From the NCBI GenBank assembly GCA_003556225.1, contig PWRN01000019.1, positions 2,501 through 66,500 on the forward strand: DNA of 64,000 nucleotides. The letters are read 5' to 3'. The position numbers were made by a program, and so were the translations under genes. Source of the stretch: Syntrophomonadaceae bacterium (GTDB taxonomy: Bacteria; Bacillota; Dethiobacteria; DTU022; UBA8154). Shown piece by piece: positions 43,249 to 52,544 of this stretch (position 1 is the stretch's first letter; the number at the start of each line of letters is the position of its first letter). The notes beneath the pieces were generated by a model that was not told the DNA's origin, did not search any database, and saw only the letters and a program-made list of their open reading frames with translations.

Positions 43249-43686
43249 ATGCAAGAGTTTCTCGGTCCGCTGAAAATTGGTTTCATCAAAACCCTGAATC
43301 TCGCTGTGCTGCTGGCAAAAATCATTATTCCTGTGACTTTTTTTGTAACCGTGCTGGAAAATACAGGCTTGCTGCAGCACATCGCCCTGTTTTTCCATCC
43401 CGCCCTGGGCGTGTTAGGGCTTCCCGGGGAAGCGGCGCTCCCGCTTTTACTGGGATTTTTTATTAATATCTATGCCGCCATGGGTGCCATCGCCGTGCTC
43501 TCACTCTCCGGACAGGAAGTGACCGTAATCGCCCTGATTATTCTCACCAGCCATTCCCTTTTAATGGAAGCACCCGTTTTGAGCTTCACCGGTTTGGGGC
43601 CCCTGCGTTCGATACCCATGCGGATCGGCCTCGGACTGCTGATCGGTTTCTTGACCCATAGCGCCTATTCCCTGCTGGGAGGTTAA
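43249..43686 (+). CDS. Nucleoside-recognition (Gate) domain membrane protein, first half
   Basis: A 145-aa membrane protein with about four helices and the Gate-domain layout (LPGEAALPLLLGFFINIYAA, LIILTSHSLLMEAPVLSFTG). Paired with the next gene it resembles the SpmA/SpmB-like nucleoside-recognition proteins. ATG 43249 has GAGGAGG upstream. The following gene starts 4 bp after its stop. A transport or gating role is inferred; the substrate is unknown. Confidence 0.82.
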   Translation: MQEFLGPLKIGFIKTLNLAVLLAKIIIPVTFFVTVLENTGLLQHIALFFHPALGVLGLPGEAALPLLLGFFINIYAAMGAIAVLSLSGQEVTVIALIILTSHSLLMEAPVLSFTGLGPLRSIPMRIGLGLLIGFLTHSAYSLLGG

Positions 43687-43690
43687 GCCC

Positions 43691-44152
43691 TTGTCCGTGG
43701 GAACCTTGCTTCTTGATAGTTTCGTACAAAGCCTGCATACCCTGCTTTTCCTGATCTTGATCCTGCTGCCGATCATGGTTTTTATCGAATACATCCGGCA
43801 CTTTCAGTGGTTGGAGAAAATATCCTCTTCCTTTAGCTGGTTAACACGCCTGCTCACCTTATCCCCTCACGCTTCCTTGCCGTTAATCATCGGCCTCTTT
43901 ATCGGTCTTTTTTACGGGGCCGCGGTGATTATCGAATACGCCAGGGAGGGCCTGCTGAGTAAGCGGGACCTGTTTCTCCTGGGGATCTTTCTGGCGGTGA
44001 ACCACAGCATCGTTGAAGACAATCTTCTCTTAACCGCCCTGGGGGCAAACCTGGGTGTTTTGCTGGTCGTCCGCTTTATCGCAGCCCTGCTGATCACGCG
44101 GGCTGTAGCGTTGGTGATTGATCGAAAATCCCTGGCATCCAACCCCGACTAA
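43691..44152 (+). CDS. Nucleoside-recognition (Gate) domain membrane protein, second half
   Basis: A 153-aa membrane protein with about four helices: LLFLILILLPIMVFIEYIRH, LPLIIGLFIGLFYGAAVIIE and GIFLAVNHSIVEDNLLLTAL. The repeated N-H/S-H-S-[IL]-[LV]-[ME]-[DE] element parallels SHSLLMEAP in the first half, so both derive from one Gate fold. TTG start with GGGAGG over the preceding stop. It is probably co-translated and forms a heterodimer with its partner. Confidence 0.82.
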   Translation: MSVGTLLLDSFVQSLHTLLFLILILLPIMVFIEYIRHFQWLEKISSSFSWLTRLLTLSPHASLPLIIGLFIGLFYGAAVIIEYAREGLLSKRDLFLLGIFLAVNHSIVEDNLLLTALGANLGVLLVVRFIAALLITRAVALVIDRKSLASNPD

Positions 44153-44279
44153 ACAGTCATCTTCCTCCTTGTCGGAACAATCATCCAGAACTGCGGGAGC
44201 AGCCCCGGGACTTTAACTGCTTGCTGCGTGAAAAGACGATTCACGCCAGCTCTTTTCCCCGTTCCAAACCGCATGCAGT

Positions 44280-45956
44280 TTAAAATAATCCCAGGTCGAA
44301 GAGATACACGGCGGCCAAACCCAGAAGCCCGGCCCCACAAGCATAGAGCAGGGCGGGGAGAATATTGCTGCGGATGATTTTTCCTTCTTGACCCAGGATG
44401 CCCGTAACGGCCGATGCCGCAACCACGTTATGGACAGCGATCATGTTCCCCACAGCGGCCCCCACCGCCTGCAGGCCCATGACAATGGTGCGAGACAGTC
44501 CCAGGTTATCTGCCACGCTGAATTGGAAACCCCCAAACAGTAAATTGGATACGGTAGCGGACCCGGAAATAAATGAACCCAGCACCCCGATAAAGGGTGA
44601 GAGAAAGGGCCATGCGCCCTGGACCAGCTGCGCGGCAAAAGCAGACAGGGTCAAAAGCATGCTGTCCAACCCACTGTGGTTTACACCGGACTGCACCAGG
44701 ATACGCACCATCCCCACGGCAAACACCAGGGCCACGGCTGCCGGGATCAGCTGCAAAACGGTTGTGGACCAGGCTTTCCGGGCCTGCTTTAAATCCATCT
44801 TATGCAGGAATACCGTGAGGATGGCCACCAGGATGAAGGGCATAATCCCCGGGATATAGAGGGGTTCCAGGGTATAGGATACGCCCGCGTGACCCAAAAT
44901 GGGCTGCCAGCTGATAGCCCAGGACCGCAGCAGTTCCTTGAGGCCGAATAACGGCAGGCGGGTCACAACCAGGATGAGGGCAATCAGGAGATAAGGAAGC
45001 CAGGCCTTCAAGAGAGACATGGAAAGGGTCGGTGCTGCCATATCTTCCCGGCGAACCGGACTCCCCCAGCCAATCCGCCAATCCTTCCCGTCAGGGTCTG
45101 GAAAGTCCCAGGTGGTCCGGGGCGTAAGAAAGCCTGTTTTGGCCGCCCAGATGACCACGGGCATCCCGAGAAGCGCCCCGATCACGGAAGGCAGTTCAGG
45201 CCCAAAAAACCAGGCGATCATAAAGCTGGGCACAGTAAAGGCCAGGCCGCTTAAAATGAGAAAAGGGGCTGCTTCCAGCCCTTCTCTCCAGGAGCGATTA
45301 CGCCCGAACAAATAAGTCATGATCATAATCGCCAGGAGCGGCAAGAAAGACCCGACCAGCACATGCACCGCGGCGGCACAGATTCCCACCTGGAACAGGA
45401 AGCCGGACATTTCCATCCCAGGGGGGAGCAAGCCGTCCACCGCGTTTTGCACACCGACAATCATGGGGGTTCCCACGGCACCAAAAGTCACCGAGGTGCT
45501 GTTAAAAATGAGGGCAATCATGGCTGAGGCCAGGGGTGGGAAACCGAGACCCATCAGCAGGGGTGCAGCAAGGGCGGCGGGTGATCCAAAGCCTGCCGCC
45601 CCCTCAATAAAGGAAACGAACATCCACCCGATGATCACAGCCTGGACGCGCCGGTCCGGGCTAATGCCGTAAAAACCCCTACTGATCACGGCCATGGCAC
45701 CGCTGTTTTTCAGCGTGTTGAGCAAAAGAATGGCCCCGAAAACAATGATCAATATATTTAAAGCGCCCAGCGCACCTTCTATCGTGGCTGCGGCGATGCG
45801 AGAAACCTCTACCTTCCAGATTCCCCAGGCCAGCAGCGCTGCCGTTACCCAGGTAACCGGCATGGCTCTCTTCGCTGGCCACATCAAGCCGGCCATCAGA
45901 AGGATGGTTAAGACCATCGGCGTGGACGCCAGCAGCGCTAAAACACCTGGGGACAT
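44280..45956 (-). CDS. lctP: L-lactate permease family transporter
   Basis: A 558-aa LctP-family transporter with about 13-14 hydrophobic segments; [20 protein letters not shown]-type [18 protein letters not shown] and [20 protein letters not shown] are typical. It would import lactate (or glycolate) with protons. Last gene of the operon after larA, 11 bp downstream, so lactate uptake, racemisation and oxidation are coupled. Confidence 0.93.
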   Translation of the reverse strand: MSPGVLALLASTPMVLTILLMAGLMWPAKRAMPVTWVTAALLAWGIWKVEVSRIAAATIEGALGALNILIIVFGAILLLNTLKNSGAMAVISRGFYGISPDRRVQAVIIGWMFVSFIEGAAGFGSPAALAAPLLMGLGFPPLASAMIALIFNSTSVTFGAVGTPMIVGVQNAVDGLLPPGMEMSGFLFQVGICAAAVHVLVGSFLPLLAIMIMTYLFGRNRSWREGLEAAPFLILSGLAFTVPSFMIAWFFGPELPSVIGALLGMPVVIWAAKTGFLTPRTTWDFPDPDGKDWRIGWGSPVRREDMAAPTLSMSLLKAWLPYLLIALILVVTRLPLFGLKELLRSWAISWQPILGHAGVSYTLEPLYIPGIMPFILVAILTVFLHKMDLKQARKAWSTTVLQLIPAAVALVFAVGMVRILVQSGVNHSGLDSMLLTLSAFAAQLVQGAWPFLSPFIGVLGSFISGSATVSNLLFGGFQFSVADNLGLSRTIVMGLQAVGAAVGNMIAVHNVVAASAVTGILGQEGKIIRSNILPALLYACGAGLLGLAAVYLFDLGLF

Positions 45957-45967
45957 CTGACCTCCTC

Positions 45968-47257
45968 CTACCGGGCGAGATAGGGTAGGGTCCCTCCACC
46001 GCGGGGCATGAAATACGCCGGCGGCAAAACACCATGTTTCTCCATGATGAATTGAAAACCCTGTTCCAAGGATTCTATGGGGATCATCCCCATGCTTCTT
46101 ACCTGCTCCCCAGGGAGGCTGCCTAAAACCAGCACGTCATAATTCTCTGCGATCACCGCGGTGTGGTAACCCATGTAACCCCCGATGGTAAAGCTTTCCC
46201 TGAGAGCGGACTCCCGGGCCGTATTGTCGGGATACTTCGAGAAAACCCGGGCAAAATCATCACTGCCCACACCTTCCCGGCTTTCGCTCAGGAGAAGCAT
46301 TGTTCCTCCCTTTTTCAGGGCAAAATGGGCGTTGTAAATGGTTTTATAGGTCTGGTAAAAATTGATATCCTTGGGATAGCCGCCACAGGAAACAATGATG
46401 GCTTCAGCTTGCTCCTCTATGGCCACGCCGCAGTGTTCGTCCACGAAGCGACAGCCGGCTGCATACGCCGTCAAGTAATTTCCGGCCACGACCTTGGAAA
46501 CCTGGTGTGTTTCTTCGTTGATGATCGAGTTTACCAGGAAATCAGGACCCACCATGCTGGCTCCCTGGACCATATCGTCACTGCAGGGGTTACCAATCAG
46601 CTTGCCCGCGCAGACCTCCGGGTTAATCCCCTGCCCGTCCCCCGGTAAAAAAGCCAGGGAGTGATTTTTCATGATGGTTTCGTACGCGGCTACTCCGGGA
46701 AGTAATGCCTTTTTGCCGCCCCCCCACCCGGCCAGGAAGTGATAGACGATCCCGCCGGTGAGGATCACCCGGTCTGCTTCCACGACCCTGCGGTTAATCA
46801 ATACCGGGGTACCGTATGTGGTCTTCCCCAGGTAGGTCATCTCGCTCGCTTCCCGGGCCTTGTGGTCAAAAACACGCACCCGCTGGTAGACGTCTTCGCC
46901 TACCAGGAGTTTATGCTCTTCCGGTGTTTGTTCCCGGTGATCCCCCGTCGCGGACAAAATCGTGATGTGACGATCGGCAATGCCCCCCCGGTTGAGCTCT
47001 GCTAAGATCGCGGGGAGCAGGACCTGGTGCCTCACCCAAAGACGGGTCATGTCACCGATCACGATACAGGCCGTTTCGCCTGGCTGCACGATTTCTGCCA
47101 GGAGGGCCGAATCAATGGGGGATAACAGGGCGTTTTCTACCAGGCTTGACTCCGACTCTGGAACGGAATATTTTTCCCCCTCGAGTATTTTTATCACTGC
47201 TTGATCCGGATACTCTACGGCAACCGCGGTATTTCCCAGCGGAAACTCGAACATCAT
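45968..47257 (-). CDS. larA: LarA-family nickel-pincer lactate racemase
   Basis: A 429-aa DUF2088/LarA-type protein. It has [41 protein letters not shown] (with the conserved His), [20 protein letters not shown] (the Lys that anchors the pyridinium-thioamide cofactor lies in this segment) and [17 protein letters not shown]. LarA interconverts D- and L-lactate. Substrate specificity among LarA homologues varies, but the flanking glcD and lctP support lactate. The cofactor genes larBCE are not in the window. Confidence 0.88.
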   Translation of the reverse strand: MMFEFPLGNTAVAVEYPDQAVIKILEGEKYSVPESESSLVENALLSPIDSALLAEIVQPGETACIVIGDMTRLWVRHQVLLPAILAELNRGGIADRHITILSATGDHREQTPEEHKLLVGEDVYQRVRVFDHKAREASEMTYLGKTTYGTPVLINRRVVEADRVILTGGIVYHFLAGWGGGKKALLPGVAAYETIMKNHSLAFLPGDGQGINPEVCAGKLIGNPCSDDMVQGASMVGPDFLVNSIINEETHQVSKVVAGNYLTAYAAGCRFVDEHCGVAIEEQAEAIIVSCGGYPKDINFYQTYKTIYNAHFALKKGGTMLLLSESREGVGSDDFARVFSKYPDNTARESALRESFTIGGYMGYHTAVIAENYDVLVLGSLPGEQVRSMGMIPIESLEQGFQFIMEKHGVLPPAYFMPRGGGTLPYLAR

Positions 47258-47310
47258 GATGATTCCCTCCCGTGAGCTAGAAAATCCTGTATTTTTGATT
47301 CTCTTGAGAA

Positions 47311-48738
47311 CTAATCCATATCGAAAATTTTACCGGGGTTTAAAACATTATGTGGATCAAGTGCGCGCTTGATGCTTTTCATCGCTTCAATTTCTGCGGC
47401 GTCCAAAACCAGGGGCAGGTATGGTTTTCTCTTATGACCTATGCCGTGTTCCCCGCTGATCGTCCCTCCGAGCTGACGGGTCGTCTTATAAAGCTCCTCC
47501 AGGACCCGGGGAAGCAATTCTTTCCAGTGTTCCATGGTATCTTCCGGTCGTTTTACGATGGTCGCATGAAGATTGCCGTCCCCGGCATGACCGTAACAGG
47601 GAATGATTACACCAAATGTTTCGGAGATACGCTGGAGTTCAGGGATCAAAGCGGGAATGCGGCTGACCGGCACCACGATATCCTCCAAACTCTGCACCGG
47701 ACTGATCGCCTTGAATGCCTCGGCCACGTGACGCCTCACTTTCCAAATTTTCTCCTGGTCCGCAGGTCCTTCAGCAACAAAGGCATCGATCGCACCGTGA
47801 TCCAGGCAGAGGTCCCCGATATCCAGGCATTGGTTTCGCACGCTCTCCATCTCGTTGCCGTCAAGCTCGATAATTAAAAACGCGCCGGCATTCTTATATT
47901 TTTCTTTCTTTTCTCCCAGAAATTCGCAGGAAGTTTCCAGGGAGAGGCGGTCCATGAATTCGATCCCCGTCGGGATGATGCGCATCTCTGTCATAATCAG
48001 CGGCACAACATCGATGGCGGCTTGCACATCTTCAAAGAGCGCCATCATATCGATCTTGGCTTTGGGCAGGGGGAGAAGCTTGACATAGATCTTGGTAAAA
48101 ATCCCCAGCGTTCCCTCGGAACCGACCATGAGCTGCACCATGTTATAGCCGGTGACATCTTTGGCCAACTTACCCCCAAATGTGGCGACTTCTCCCGTGG
48201 GCAACACCACTTCGAGCCCTAAGATATATCTGCCGGTCACGCCGTATTTTATTGCCCGACCGCCCCCGGCATTTTCTGCAACGTTCCCGCCAATGTAGCA
48301 CACTTCCAGGCTCATGGGGTATCCCGCAAAGAAAAGTCCGTCGTTTTGGACTTCGTTGTTGAACTCATTGGTAATAACCCCCGGTTCCAACACGGCAATG
48401 AGGTTTTCCTTGTCGATCTCGAGGATGCGGTTCATACGTTCCGTCGAAAGCAGGATCCCTCCCAGTGCCGGGACAGCCCCGCCGGAAAGACCGCTCCCGG
48501 CCCCCCGGGGAGTCACCGGGATCATCTCCCGGTTCGCCAGTTTAACGATCCGGGAAACATCCTCTGTACTGCCTGCGCGCACGACCACTTCAGGCATGTG
48601 GGCGTAATCTTTATCTGCCACCTCATCGTGGGAATACATTTCCATACGCTCCGGATCGTCAAGGAGAACATGCTCCTCTCCCACGATTTGCTTCAATTCA
48701 TCAATCACTTCCCGGCTTACTTTTTGATACCCTTTCAT
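47311..48738 (-). CDS. glcD: FAD-linked 2-hydroxyacid (D-lactate/glycolate) dehydrogenase
   Basis: A 475-aa FAD-binding type 4 oxidase of the GlcD/Dld type. It has PVTPRGAGSGLSGGAVPALG (FAD-pyrophosphate loop), CYIGGNVAENAGGGRAIKYG, a C-terminal GHAGDGNLHATIVKR and the ISGEHGIGHKRKPYLPL motif. It would oxidise D-lactate and pass electrons to a flavoprotein or ferredoxin; an adjacent EtfAB is absent. ATG 48738 has AGGAGGTG upstream. First gene of the lactate operon. Confidence 0.92.
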   Translation of the reverse strand: MKGYQKVSREVIDELKQIVGEEHVLLDDPERMEMYSHDEVADKDYAHMPEVVVRAGSTEDVSRIVKLANREMIPVTPRGAGSGLSGGAVPALGGILLSTERMNRILEIDKENLIAVLEPGVITNEFNNEVQNDGLFFAGYPMSLEVCYIGGNVAENAGGGRAIKYGVTGRYILGLEVVLPTGEVATFGGKLAKDVTGYNMVQLMVGSEGTLGIFTKIYVKLLPLPKAKIDMMALFEDVQAAIDVVPLIMTEMRIIPTGIEFMDRLSLETSCEFLGEKKEKYKNAGAFLIIELDGNEMESVRNQCLDIGDLCLDHGAIDAFVAEGPADQEKIWKVRRHVAEAFKAISPVQSLEDIVVPVSRIPALIPELQRISETFGVIIPCYGHAGDGNLHATIVKRPEDTMEHWKELLPRVLEELYKTTRQLGGTISGEHGIGHKRKPYLPLVLDAAEIEAMKSIKRALDPHNVLNPGKIFDMD

Positions 48739-48769
48739 ATCTGAACACCTCCTGCTTTGATTAAATTTA

Positions 48770-48813
48770 TTCACCGCCGCAGCGGTGAATCCCTGCCGCA
48801 GCGGTGAATCCCT
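48770..48813. repeat. Tandem 19-bp repeat and palindrome at the lactate operon promoter
   Basis: TTCACCGC-CGCA-GCGGTGAA is an exact inverted repeat, and GCCGCAGCGGTGAATCCCT occurs twice back to back (48776-48794 and 48795-48813), 38-75 bp upstream of the glcD start. Three GCGGTGAA-type half-sites suggest binding of a dimeric repressor, GntR/LldR-like or otherwise. Confidence 0.55.
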
Positions 48814-48852
48814 CTAAATTTTCAAAAAAATAGAAGCTCCCGGAAAAAACCA

Positions 48853-48870
48853 TTGCGCCTGCAGGCGCAA
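48853..48870. promoter_or_regulatory. 18-bp perfect palindrome
   Basis: TTGCGCCTGCAGGCGCAA is an uninterrupted palindrome in the divergent region between glcD and the nitrilase-family gene. AATGGTTTTTT follows on the minus strand. It may be an operator or a weak hairpin terminator. Confidence 0.4.
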
Positions 48871-48974
48871 ACAGATAAAATGATAACGATATCACTTGCC
48901 CGGGTAATAAACCACTTATAAGTAAAGCCTGGAGGCGACCAGCAGGAATCCTGACCGATCTCGGGGGGAACCAG

Positions 48975-49937
48975 ATGCCATTTCGTATTGTAGAGCGCAT
49001 TTATTCCAATGTTGAAGAACGACCCAGCTTGATGCTGGCAAATATCCACTGCGCGAGCAACATCGAAATCAACAAGAAAAAAATTGAAGCCATCGTAGAG
49101 CTGGCCCACAACCAGGGGATAAACATCCTTATTTTCCCCGAGTTCTGTATTACGGGCTACATTTGGGACACCGACAATGATCGAGAGGTAATCGATCATC
49201 TCATGGACGGTGAAACCGGCCGCTTAACCCCCTGGTTAAATGGGCTGCGCGACAGCTTAAACGACGATGGCAAGGGATTAGAGTATATTTTTCTAAACAA
49301 TGTCCGATTAAAAGGGGCAGACTTATTTAACTCCACCATGATTTTAAACCCCAACTACGATTACAACCAGGAGTCCTTAATCTATGACAAAATATTTATG
49401 CCTTACAACGAGCTGCGTTATTTTAACCGGGGATCGGATAAACGTTTGGCTATCGATACGAAATGGGGGCGTTTCGGCTTCCTCACCTGCTATGACCTGG
49501 CCTTTGTCGAACTGGCCCGGGAATATGCCTTTACTGACGACGTTGACGCCATTATTACGTTGTCTTCCTGGCGCTCGGAAGCGATTCGGGAATATCCCAA
49601 CATGAATATCCGCACAGACCACTATTACGGCTTTTTATGGAACTTGATGAACGCATCAAAAGCGGCCTACTGCCAGGTCTGGAGTATCGGGGTTAATGCC
49701 GTGGGCGCGCATGATATCAGCAACTCCCTCTTCTGGGGAGGCAGCGGCATTTGGGCCCCCTCGGGCTTACAGATTCTGCAGGCCTCCAACATGAAAGAAG
49801 AACTGCTGATCATTCGTAACCTGGATATCGCGGAACAAAAATTCAGGGAAAAAGACGAATTTGATTACCGCATCGATTTCCAGAATGTCTACAGAAAAAT
49901 GGAAGAAACCGGTCGTTATACCCGGTATCTTCCTTAA
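48975..49937 (+). CDS. Carbon-nitrogen hydrolase (nitrilase superfamily)
   Basis: A 320-aa C-N hydrolase. The Glu-Lys-Cys triad is visible: ILIFPEFCITGY (Glu 56), IYDKIFMPYNELRYF (Lys 139) and GFLTCYDLAFVELA (Cys 172). It would hydrolyse an amide or nitrile; no subfamily signature is decisive. It is divergent from glcD and stands 22 bp from the convergent DUF151 gene. GGGGGG upstream of the ATG supports the start. Confidence 0.88.
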   Translation: MPFRIVERIYSNVEERPSLMLANIHCASNIEINKKKIEAIVELAHNQGINILIFPEFCITGYIWDTDNDREVIDHLMDGETGRLTPWLNGLRDSLNDDGKGLEYIFLNNVRLKGADLFNSTMILNPNYDYNQESLIYDKIFMPYNELRYFNRGSDKRLAIDTKWGRFGFLTCYDLAFVELAREYAFTDDVDAIITLSSWRSEAIREYPNMNIRTDHYYGFLWNLMNASKAAYCQVWSIGVNAVGAHDISNSLFWGGSGIWAPSGLQILQASNMKEELLIIRNLDIAEQKFREKDEFDYRIDFQNVYRKMEETGRYTRYLP

Positions 49938-49959
49938 AACTCATAATTTTAGCGCTTGC

Positions 49960-50409
49960 TCAGTGCAGGTCCTGGTCTTTTTGATCTCCTTCCCCGCTAT
50001 CCTTGGAAATAATGTCGTTGTAGTCATAGGTGAACTCAACCAGTCTCATGGCCATGTAGATGTTGACCTCACAGCGCAAAGCCAGGGCAATGGCATCGCT
50101 CGGCCTGGAATCAACGATCACAGGTTGTTCCTTGTGCTGAAAATAAAGCTCCGCATAATACGTGCTGTCCCGGATATCGGTGATGATCACTTTCTCCAGC
50201 TCTCCCCCCAGGCTCTCGCAGAAAGATTTAAGCAAATCATGGGTCAGCGGCCGGGGAGGTTTCTTCCCCTGCAAAACCATGGCAATAGACTGGGCTTCAA
50301 AGGGGCCGATGGCAATGGGCAGCACCTTTCTTTCTTCTTCATCCGTCAACAAAACCAGGAAACCGCCTCCCTGGTCAACGGTCACGGTTTTCACGTGCAT
50401 TTCGATCAT
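49960..50409 (-). CDS. Bifunctional nuclease family protein (DUF151)
   Basis: A 149-aa DUF151 protein: VLPIAIGPFEAQSIAMVLQG, RPLTHDLLKSFCESLGGELE and VDSRPSDAIALALRCEVNIY are the family hallmarks. Homologues have weak RNase/DNase activity. ATG 50409 has GAGGGGG upstream. It is isolated and convergent with the nitrilase-family gene. Confidence 0.92.
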   Translation of the reverse strand: MIEMHVKTVTVDQGGGFLVLLTDEEERKVLPIAIGPFEAQSIAMVLQGKKPPRPLTHDLLKSFCESLGGELEKVIITDIRDSTYYAELYFQHKEQPVIVDSRPSDAIALALRCEVNIYMAMRLVEFTYDYNDIISKDSGEGDQKDQDLH

Positions 50410-50588
50410 TTTGGCCACCCCCTCTTTCGTCTGCTGATCTATCATAACATAATTATCAGAACACTTAAAGACGAAGGGATGATTATAATGAAAAGTGGTT
50501 AGGAAGTTGCGCCAGGCTTCTCCGCTGCTGCCTTGCTCAGGCTTTCCAGTTCAGGCAATGAAATAACGACCCGGAGGTATCGAGAGCC

Positions 50589-51347
50589 TTGTCTTTCTAT
50601 CAGCTACTGGCAAATCATTATGACGATATTTTTCCCTTGAATCCAGGAACGTTGACCTTCCTTTCCAAACAATTCAGGAAATCCGGTGGCACCCGCCTCC
50701 TGGACCTGGCCTGTGGGTCGGGCAGTTATACCCTGGCCTTGTCCCGGGAAGGATTCGACGTCACGGGCCTGGATCTGGATCGGGATATGATCCGGTTGGC
50801 CAAAGAGAAACGTTCTCGCCAGATGGGCAACGTTTCTCATCCCGCATTCATCCAGGGAGATATGCTGGAACTTTCCAGGCATTTTTCCCGAGAATTCGAG
50901 GGGGTTTTCTGTATTGGAAACTCCCTGGTTCACCTGGATTCGGAGATTAAACTAAAACAAGGCCTGGACGAGGCGGCAAAGATATTAAAAAACGGTGGTG
51001 CATTCATCGCCCAAGTTGTCAATTACGATCGAATCTTTCAGGATCAAATCGAAGAACTTCCTCCTATATCCGTTGCCGGCAAACCGATTGTCTTTCGCCG
51101 GTTTTACAGTTATGACGATCAAAAACATGTCATCCTCTTTACCGGGGAACTCGCCATCGAAGGCGAAGGAACGTTCCGGGAAACCGTTCCCCTGCTGCCC
51201 CTGACCCGGGAAAAACTCCACACCTTGCTCGGGCAAAGCGGATTTACCTCCTGCCGCTTCTGGGGATCATTCGATGGAGAAGCTTGGACTCTCGATACGC
51301 CTGCCACCATCGTGCACGCCACCTGTTCCGGGATCGCAGCCCGGTAA
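50589..51347 (+). CDS. Class I SAM-dependent methyltransferase
   Basis: A 252-aa methyltransferase with LLDLACGSGSYTLALS (motif I, about 37-52), VTGLDLDRDMIRLA (motif II) and VFCIGNSLVHLD (motif IV). A C-terminal beta-rich part (about 150-250) resembles that of glycine/sarcosine N-methyltransferase-like proteins. Substrate unknown. TTG start with GGAGG 11 nt upstream. Confidence 0.85.
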   Translation: MSFYQLLANHYDDIFPLNPGTLTFLSKQFRKSGGTRLLDLACGSGSYTLALSREGFDVTGLDLDRDMIRLAKEKRSRQMGNVSHPAFIQGDMLELSRHFSREFEGVFCIGNSLVHLDSEIKLKQGLDEAAKILKNGGAFIAQVVNYDRIFQDQIEELPPISVAGKPIVFRRFYSYDDQKHVILFTGELAIEGEGTFRETVPLLPLTREKLHTLLGQSGFTSCRFWGSFDGEAWTLDTPATIVHATCSGIAAR

Positions 51348-51483
51348 TGCTTCAACGCAGGAATCTATGCAAGTTTACAGTACAGCCTACGAAGCATCTT
51401 CAAACCTGCCTGTACATTAAAACCCGGGAGCGGGCACGCCTGGCCAACCCCCGGGCCTATCCATCTAATTGCCGGGCACCTGC

Positions 51484-51798
51484 TCAACCAAGCAGGGCCT
51501 GGAGTCTCAATGCCAGGGACATATCGCCCTTGATTTTTATTTTCCCGGTCATGAACGCCGTGGTGGCATTTAAACTGCCGTCGAGCAGCTGCTGGAAATC
51601 TTCCAGGGACATGGTCACGGTAATATGCGGCTCATCGCTTTGCCCGTCCACAAACGTCCCCTCACCATCCTGGACATCAATATAAAAATACCCCCCATCT
51701 TCCCCGGTCAGTTCGAACTGGTAGACCGCCGTAACTCCCTTCATCTTTTCGGGTTCGTATTTACCTTCGATAAATTTCATGATTTCTAAATAATTCAT
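51484..51798 (-). CDS. SCP2 sterol-binding domain protein
   Basis: A 104-aa protein matching the SCP2 fold: GVTAVYQFELTGEDGGYFYI, DEPHITVTMSLEDFQQLLDG and TAFMTGKIKIKGDMSLALRL. Such bacterial single-domain proteins bind hydrophobic ligands; the ligand is unknown. AGGAGG lies upstream of its ATG. Confidence 0.85.
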   Translation of the reverse strand: MNYLEIMKFIEGKYEPEKMKGVTAVYQFELTGEDGGYFYIDVQDGEGTFVDGQSDEPHITVTMSLEDFQQLLDGSLNATTAFMTGKIKIKGDMSLALRLQALLG

Positions 51799-51953
51799 GT
51801 GCTTCCTCCTGTTTCATTTATTTAAGTTACTTTCCCTATCCAGGATGGCGAACAACTTCATTATAAAATAGAGACCGGGGGCTGTCAAAATAAACAGGTG
51901 ACAGATGATCAAGATGACACGCTTCCTTGCAGCAGGTGCCTTAAGAAATTCGG

Positions 51954-52544
51954 TCATTCACTGCCCTCACTTACCGCTCCCAGCTTAAATGACGCGATAA
52001 CCGACAAAGGTGGAAAGGCCGGGCTCCAAAGCTGTATTTTTTGGATGTCGCAGGTCAAGCTCAACGAAATATCTTGCAGCATGCGACAGGCTTCCTGGAA
52101 CTCTTCCCCGGTCAACTCCCTGCGGGCAAAAATCCGGTTGACCAGGCTGATGTGGAAATCCCAGTCCTGCATCGCTTGCGCTGAAATGCCATGCGTTTGC
52201 AGCAGTTCGTAGGTTTTACTAGTGATAGCTTCCAGCGCGGCATTCCGCTCTACGGAAAGATTCAAGGATTTATAAGGTGGAGCAAAGCAGCTGGCGCTGG
52301 TGATCGTGACCGGAAAGGGAACGGCCCTGGAAAAGAGCTCATCCAGCAGTCGGGCCGCCTTTTGAAGTTCCTGTTCATTTTCAGGGTAAATAATCCCCAC
52401 GGTGATATGCAGGGGCGGGTATGGCTTGTCATAGACGCCATAGCGCTCTGCCAGTTCCTGTTGAAAGATGGCAGCCCAATGCATCACTTCCCCCCGGGGC
52501 AGGGCAACCAGATAGTAAGCCTGATCTTTGATGCGCGAACTCAT
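51954..52544 (-). CDS. 2'-5' RNA ligase (LigT/ThpR)-like protein
   Basis: A 196-aa 2H phosphoesterase-type protein. HITVGIIYPENEQE and DFHISLVNRIF carry the two H-x-[ST]-[LIV] motifs needed for 2',3'-cyclic phosphodiesterase or RNA ligase activity. The start ATG 52544 overlaps the stop of the preceding gene in an ATGA, arguing for translational coupling. A longer start at 52580 reads through the neighbour. Confidence 0.75.
   Translation of the reverse strand: MSSRIKDQAYYLVALPRGEVMHWAAIFQQELAERYGVYDKPYPPLHITVGIIYPENEQELQKAARLLDELFSRAVPFPVTITSASCFAPPYKSLNLSVERNAALEAITSKTYELLQTHGISAQAMQDWDFHISLVNRIFARRELTGEEFQEACRMLQDISLSLTCDIQKIQLWSPAFPPLSVIASFKLGAVSEGSE

Noticed and set aside
48822-49199. Minus-strand open frame of 125 codons over the lactate/nitrilase divergent region
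   Set aside because: It overlaps the start of the well-supported nitrilase-family gene antisense, has no ribosome-binding site and crosses the palindrome and AT-rich promoter sequence.
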